From: DATBMY01 sp036554605
GTDB taxonomy: Bacteria > Acidobacteriota > Blastocatellia > UBA7656
Direction of reading: 5' to 3'
Assembly: GCA_036554605.1 (NCBI GenBank)
Contig: DATBMY010000493.1
Location: 1-9,471 of the forward strand
Length of the DNA: 9,471 nucleotides
This document shows positions 6,372 through 9,471 of this stretch, in pieces. Both the position numbers and the translations under genes were made by a program. Under the pieces are notes generated by a model. That model had not been told where the DNA came from and did no database searches. It worked only from the letters and a program-made list of their open reading frames with translations. Every line of letters starts with the position of its first letter. Position 1 is the stretch's first letter.

Positions 6372-6983
6372 ATGGGACCGAAACAGAGAAGGGCTAGAGA
6401 AAAGGAGATGCTGCGGCAAGATATACTCGATGCCGCGCGCGAGTTATTCGTGACGGAAGGCTATGAGAATGTCTCGATGCGGCGCATCGCGGAGAAAATA
6501 GAGTATTCTCCGACGACTATATACCTTTACTTCGAAGACAAGGCCGATCTGCTTCACGCGTTGTGCGAAGAGACCTTCGCCAGACTTGCAAACAGGACCG
6601 AGGCGATTACGAAGCAGTACCCTGACCCCATCGATGGACTCAGGCGCGGGTGCCGGGCCTATATTGAATTTGGGCTAAAGCACCCGAACCATTATCGCGT
6701 CACCTTCATGACTCCGCCGCCGCCGGGTTTCGCCAAGGAACATTACATGCGCGAAGATTCTCAGGGGATGAGAGCTTATAACTGCCTGCGCCAGGGCGTC
6801 GGGCGTTGCGTCGAGCAGGGCCACTTTCGCGAAAAAGATGTCGACGCCGTTACCCAGATGCTCTGGGCCGCGATACACGGCGTCACCTCGTTGCTCATCA
6901 CCAAACCGCTCTTCCCGTGGGTGAATAAGAACGCTCTGATTGACCTTATGATCGACAACGCCATACAAGGCCTCAAGGCCTGA
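6372..6983 (+). CDS. TetR/AcrR-family transcriptional regulator with WHG-type C-terminal domain
   Basis: The 203-residue product is a dimeric DNA-binding repressor whose C-terminal domain should bind a small ligand. Residues 13-60 form the TetR helix-turn-helix region (RQDILDAARELFVTEGYENVSMRRIAEKIEYSPTTIY...YF, ending in the typical YLYFEDKADLL). The C-terminal part contains WAAIHGVTSLLI (about 168-179), matching the W-HG signature of the TetR_C_33 (WHG) group as I remember it. The frame extends upstream to a TTG at 6309, but that codon is the -35 element, so I choose the ATG at 6372. AAGGA lies 14 bases before this ATG, which is far; a TTG at 6360 would have it two bases away, which is too near. 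The promoter overlaps an inverted repeat, so autoregulation is likely. The ligand is unknown. Confidence 0.93.
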   Translation: MGPKQRRAREKEMLRQDILDAARELFVTEGYENVSMRRIAEKIEYSPTTIYLYFEDKADLLHALCEETFARLANRTEAITKQYPDPIDGLRRGCRAYIEFGLKHPNHYRVTFMTPPPPGFAKEHYMREDSQGMRAYNCLRQGVGRCVEQGHFREKDVDAVTQMLWAAIHGVTSLLITKPLFPWVNKNALIDLMIDNAIQGLKA

Positions 6984-6992
6984 AATTTTTTT
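6968..6992 (+). terminator. Possible weak terminator at the end of tetR
   Basis: AGGCC (6968-6972), loop TCAA and GGCCT (6977-6981) form a five-pair GC-rich hairpin overlapping the stop codon, followed four bases later by seven T residues (6986-6992). The stem is short and the gap to the T-run is not ideal, so the call is moderate. Confidence 0.42.
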
Positions 6993-7293
6993 GGAACTTT
7001 GCTTAACACTGTTAACGTACTAAAAGGCGTTAACGAAGTAGAAGCCGTAAACCGGGAATTTAGCCGAGGGCTTCGGGTGGCGGGCATTCGTGGCGAGTGG
7101 AGAGGAGCTAATCGAGGGTGCGAGTTGAAACTTTGCCGGGGTATTTACTCGGGCGGCGGCGCTCGCTATAGCTTTAGTTGGAAGAGTCACGTCAGTGAGT
7201 TTGTTTTTACGAATCATAAACCGGGACGGGCAATATCAAGCTCAAGCTGACCTGGCATTGTTTAACTTATTGACATACGAAAGGAGTTAGATC
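6984..7293 (+). other. 310-bp gap between tetR and the small exported protein gene
   Basis: I see no convincing gene here. Frames such as 6999-7250 start inside the operator-like repeat, have no ribosome binding site and read as low-quality protein. The gap holds the T-run of the tetR end, the second operator-like repeat (7002-7016), an eight-base palindrome CGTTAACG (7028-7035) and, at its right end, the ribosome binding site of the next gene. The stretch 7036-7250 shows no motif I can name. It could hold a small RNA or the promoter of the downstream gene. Confidence 0.5.
7002..7016 (+). promoter_or_regulatory. Second operator-like inverted repeat, downstream of tetR
   Basis: TTAAC-ACT-GTTAA (7003-7015) is a perfect inverted repeat. 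With its flanks it shares 13 of 15 bases with the site in front of tetR (common word GCTTAAC-N2-TGTTAA). It begins 19 bases after the tetR stop. No clear -35/-10 pair surrounds it, so its target transcript is uncertain. Confidence 0.5.
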
Positions 7294-7671
7294 ATGAGGA
7301 GATTTATTAGCTTTCTGGTTCTTGGGCTTGCGGTGACATTTGGATTGCAGGCCGCCGCGGTGGCGCAGGAGACGTCGCGCACGATCACTATAAACCGTGA
7401 CCTGAAGGTGGGCGATGTGACGCTCGAAAAGGGCCAGTATACGCTTAAGTTCGTCGAAGGACAGGAGGGAGAGGTTATTTTCGCGCGAGGCAAGCGCGAT
7501 GTGCTGAAGGCGACCTTTACGGTGATGAATCTTGAGAAGAATCCTTCGGACAACATGGTCATCTCGTCGCTCGCGACTGATGGGGCATACACCCTCAAGC
7601 GCATCGAATTCAAAGGCCGAAACGCCGCGCTGGCATTCGACAACACCGTGGCCAAAGCTCTCGGAAAATAG
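7294..7671 (+). CDS. Small exported beta-rich protein of unknown function (125 aa)
   Basis: The protein has a classical signal peptide (MRR, hydrophobic core about 4-20, cleavage expected after AVA at residue 24, before QETS). The mature part of about 100 residues alternates charged turns and hydrophobic strands (TITINRDLKVGDVTLEKGQYTLKFV, EGEVIFARG, NMVISSLATDGAYTLKRIEF), which suggests a small beta-sandwich or beta-barrel domain in the periplasm or outside the cell. There are no cysteines and no lipobox. I recall similar short exported proteins in acidobacteria, without a known function. AAGGAG (7281-7286) lies seven bases before the ATG, a strong start. It has no partner gene in close spacing and appears to be a single-gene unit; its promoter is not clear. 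The ORF is secure and its function is open. Confidence 0.87.
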   Translation: MRRFISFLVLGLAVTFGLQAAAVAQETSRTITINRDLKVGDVTLEKGQYTLKFVEGQEGEVIFARGKRDVLKATFTVMNLEKNPSDNMVISSLATDGAYTLKRIEFKGRNAALAFDNTVAKALGK

Positions 7672-7691
7672 TACCGGCCGGGCTTTTTATT
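7656..7691 (+). terminator. Possible terminator after the small exported protein gene
   Basis: AGCTC (7656-7660) can pair with GGGCT (7680-7684, with a G-U pair), with an inner CGG/CCG stem, and TTTTTATT follows directly (7684-7691). The stem is imperfect and overlaps the end of the coding region. The much longer hairpin at 7707-7761 follows. Confidence 0.35.
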
Positions 7692-7706
7692 GCCTTTCAA
7701 ATTCGG

Positions 7707-7761
7707 GAAAGGGCGGTCCCATTAGTGGTCACTCGACGCAAACTAATGGGACCGCCCTTTC
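7707..7761 (+). repeat. Perfect 20-bp inverted repeat (long hairpin) with 15-base loop
   Basis: The left arm (7707-7726, beginning GAAAGGGCGGTCCC) is the exact reverse complement of the right arm (7742-7761); the loop is GGTCACTCGACGCAA. No T-run follows (AAGTCTAAG), so it is not a standard intrinsic terminator. CCTTTCAA occurs both just before the left arm (7693-7700) and at the end of the right arm (7756-7763), so the left arm can also pair with CCTTTC at 7693-7698, giving two exclusive folds. It may be a transcript 3' end, a transcript-protecting or attenuating structure, or a small dispersed repeat. Confidence 0.9.
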
Positions 7762-7877
7762 AAGTCTAAGCCGAAGCATAATTCCACTTAAACGTATATC
7801 CCGCGGTGGCACGTCATTTGTTTCCCACATCCTGAGTGCCGTGCGATCAGCTGTGCCAAGTTTGCCGTGATCAGCGG

Positions 7878-7906
7878 TTGGGTAATCAGCCCCTGGCGTG
7901 TAAACT
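7878..7906 (+). promoter_or_regulatory. Weak promoter candidate for the TolC-family gene
   Basis: TTGGGT (7878-7883) and TAAACT (7901-7906) are 17 bases apart. The match is poor at -35, so this is only the best candidate I can see in the gap. Confidence 0.22.
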
Positions 7907-8055
7907 AAAAGATCGACTGGCTGGCCCGGCTGAGCCCAACTATCCGGGCGCCGGGTAAAGGTAAGGGCTGATTGAATTTGTTGAAACGACGGTCACCGGC
8001 GTGTCGTATCAGCCTATTGATCAAGCAGACATGTAGAGACTTTTGAGAGGAAGTT

Positions 8056-9471
8056 ATGAATCCACTTTTGCGAAGACTAAGAGAAACGACACGATTGGTA
8101 AGCGCCGTGTCAATTGCTGCTCTAATAACTACATCGATTCCTTTTGCGGCGCTGGCGCAGGAGGGAGTCATCCCGCGCGAGCAGAGGCTGGCACAGCAAC
8201 AGCCGCAACAGCCGACACCCTCTCCGACTCCGCCAACTCCGCAAAGGCCGGATCCCGCGAGGCCCGACCCGCAGCGTGACCGCCAGCGACAGGAACAGAC
8301 GGGCGAAACCCGCCCGCAAAATCCTACCGAGCAGGAACGGCGAAATCTTCCGCCCACGGGCGAAGCCCCGGCGACCCCGACTCAGCCGGGCGCCCAGCCG
8401 CAAGATCCTCAAACCTCGAGCACGATCACGCAGCCGCTTCAGCTCTCGCCCGAAGTGTCGCGCGAGAGAGTGGGCATCATACCGGGTCAGACGGAGCTGA
8501 TGACCTTGCAGGAAGCTATCGCGCTCGCGCTCAAAAACAATCTCGATATAGAAGCGTTCCGCGAAGGCGTCGCGATATCTCAACAGAATCTTTACTCGCT
8601 GCGCGGGGTTTATGACATAGTCTCCGGCGCGGACATCAACTATCGCAGCCAGACCTTTCCGGTGGCATCAATCTTCGCGGGCGGCGGCGAGGGTTCCTCG
8701 ATCACCCAGCGCGTCTTCACTTATAACTTCACGACCGACCAGCTGATTGAAAGGACGGGCGGCTCGTGGGCCGTCGATTTTACAAACAACCGGACGAACA
8801 CGAGCTCGACGGCCGCCACGCTGACTACGCAGTATAACCCGACGCTTACTTTTACATTCCGCCAGCCCATTCTGCGCAATTTCAAGATCGACCAGAACCG
8901 CCGTCTGATCAGAATCGCGCAGCGCTCGCTCGATCTTTCGGACAGCCAGTTCCGCCAGCGCGTCATCGAGATAATCAATCAGGTACAGCGCGCATACTGG
9001 GACCTGGTCTTTGCGATTGACAACGAAAAGATCGCGCGCGAAAACGTCGAGGTCACGCGCGTCCAGCTCGATAACAACCAGAAGATGGTCGAGGCCGGCA
9101 CGCTCGCGCCAATTGAGCTTCGCTCGACGGAAGCCGCGCTCGAATCGCGCAAAGGCGACGTCATCTCCGCGCTTCAAAATATAACTAACGCCGAAAACAT
9201 CCTGAAGAACCTGATTCTCAAAGAGGCCACCGATAAGATCTGGGGCTCGGAAGTAAAGCCGGTCGACGAGCCGCAGCTAGGTCAGGTCACTTTTAACCTC
9301 GACGAAGCGACGGCGCTCGCATTAAAGAATAGACCTGAGCTTGAACAGATGAGGCTCCAGACCGAGCAGAAGCAGATTGATATCGATTTCTTCAAGAATC
9401 AGACAAAGCCGCAGCTTGATTTCGTCGGCTTTTATACGAACACGGGTCTTGCGGGAAACCCGTCCGATGTT
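8056..9471 (+). CDS. TolC-family outer membrane efflux protein, N-terminal part (gene cut by right edge)
   Basis: The frame from ATG 8056 stays open for 472 codons to the window end. GAGAGG lies five bases before the start. The protein begins with a signal peptide (basic MNPLLRRLRETTR, hydrophobic 14-30, cleavage expected after ALA at 34). Residues 40-125 form a low-complexity spacer rich in Pro, Gln, Arg and Thr. The outer membrane efflux (OEP/TolC) repeat then starts: MTLQEAIALALKNNLDIE (149-166), beta strands near 192-270, FRQPILRN (268-275), and the long periplasmic helices with INQVQRAYWDLVFA (307-320) and EAGTLAPIELRSTEAALES (346-364). A second repeat begins at VTFNLDEATALALKNRPEL (411-429). 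TolC proteins form trimeric channels for drug efflux or type I secretion together with inner-membrane pumps, which would lie beyond the edge. A TetR regulator lies about 1 kb upstream. Confidence 0.94.
   Translation, partial: MNPLLRRLRETTRLVSAVSIAALITTSIPFAALAQEGVIPREQRLAQQQPQQPTPSPTPPTPQRPDPARPDPQRDRQRQEQTGETRPQNPTEQERRNLPPTGEAPATPTQPGAQPQDPQTSSTITQPLQLSPEVSRERVGIIPGQTELMTLQEAIALALKNNLDIEAFREGVAISQQNLYSLRGVYDIVSGADINYRSQTFPVASIFAGGGEGSSITQRVFTYNFTTDQLIERTGGSWAVDFTNNRTNTSSTAATLTTQYNPTLTFTFRQPILRNFKIDQNRRLIRIAQRSLDLSDSQFRQRVIEIINQVQRAYWDLVFAIDNEKIARENVEVTRVQLDNNQKMVEAGTLAPIELRSTEAALESRKGDVISALQNITNAENILKNLILKEATDKIWGSEVKPVDEPQLGQVTFNLDEATALALKNRPELEQMRLQTEQKQIDIDFFKNQTKPQLDFVGFYTNTGLAGNPSDV

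Larger units (their letters stand above)
7672..8055 (+). other. 384-bp gap between the exported protein gene and the TolC-family gene
   Basis: No supported gene lies here. The left part carries a T-run (7684-7691) and the long hairpin (7707-7761). The right part (7770-8044) has a weak promoter-like pair at 7878-7906 and a six-pair inverted repeat GCCCGG (7924-7929) / CCGGGC (7944-7949) inside what would be a 140-base leader of the TolC-family gene. I do not recognise a riboswitch class in this leader. Confidence 0.5.

Noticed and set aside
6999..7250. 83-codon plus-strand frame after tetR
   Set aside because: It begins with TTG inside the operator-like repeat, has no ribosome binding site, and its composition does not resemble a folded protein.
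7254..7270. TGGCAT-rich stretch as a sigma-54 promoter
   Set aside because: The GG is not followed by GC at the required spacing, so the -24/-12 pattern is not met.
7270..7275. TTGACA just before the small exported protein gene as a -35 element
   Set aside because: The matching -10 would fall on the start codon at 7294, so it cannot serve this gene in the usual way.
7770..8050. Leader of the TolC-family gene as a riboswitch
   Set aside because: I found no conserved core of a class I know (cobalamin, c-di-GMP, TPP, SAM); only a six-pair inverted repeat is visible.
7905..8357. Minus-strand Cys/Gly-rich frame of 150 codons
   Set aside because: It is antisense to the signal peptide and Pro/Gln-rich spacer of the TolC-family gene; the Cys/Gly content is the mirror of that low-complexity DNA.

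Overview
The window looks like a chromosomal segment of a moderately GC-rich, diderm (Gram-negative) bacterium, most likely an acidobacterium of the Blastocatellia/Pyrinomonadales type. The clues are a DUF6677-like membrane protein, a PknB-like kinase with one membrane pass, a TolC-type outer membrane protein with a Pro/Gln-rich N-terminus, and heavy use of the ATA isoleucine codon. This placement is an inference from family recollection; no marker gene such as rRNA is present. I see no mobile element, CRISPR array or tRNA.

Left part (1-2027, minus strand): three genes read leftward, in the order a 90-residue helical protein of unknown function, an exported HEAT-repeat protein, and a 5' gene fragment that resembles the N-terminal region of SEC-C-type proteins and runs off the left edge. 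Candidate promoters lie upstream of the first and the third.

Middle-left (2222-4851, plus strand): a divergent region drives a two-gene membrane cassette, a DUF6677-like protein overlapped by one base with a 57-residue, two-helix microprotein. Next comes a separately promoted Ser/Thr protein kinase with a transmembrane segment and an unusual low-complexity extracytoplasmic tail. It ends in a strong 16-bp intrinsic terminator that almost touches the convergent gene's stop codon.

Middle (4850-6983): a beta-CASP metallo-beta-lactamase ribonuclease (minus) stands back to back with a TetR-family regulator (plus). The regulator's promoter overlaps a CTTAAC-N3-GTTAAG inverted repeat, and a near copy lies just after the tetR gene, which suggests autoregulation and perhaps a second regulated unit.

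Right part (6984-9471, plus strand): a 310-bp gap carrying the second operator-like site, a small exported beta-rich protein, a 384-bp gap containing a perfect 20-bp-arm hairpin, and a TolC-family outer membrane efflux gene cut by the right edge. A link between the TetR regulator and the TolC gene is plausible from families and proximity, but I see no operator copy directly at the tolC promoter.

No clearly unprecedented system is visible. The items most worth following are the paired operators, the long hairpin, the kinase tail and the overlapping microprotein.
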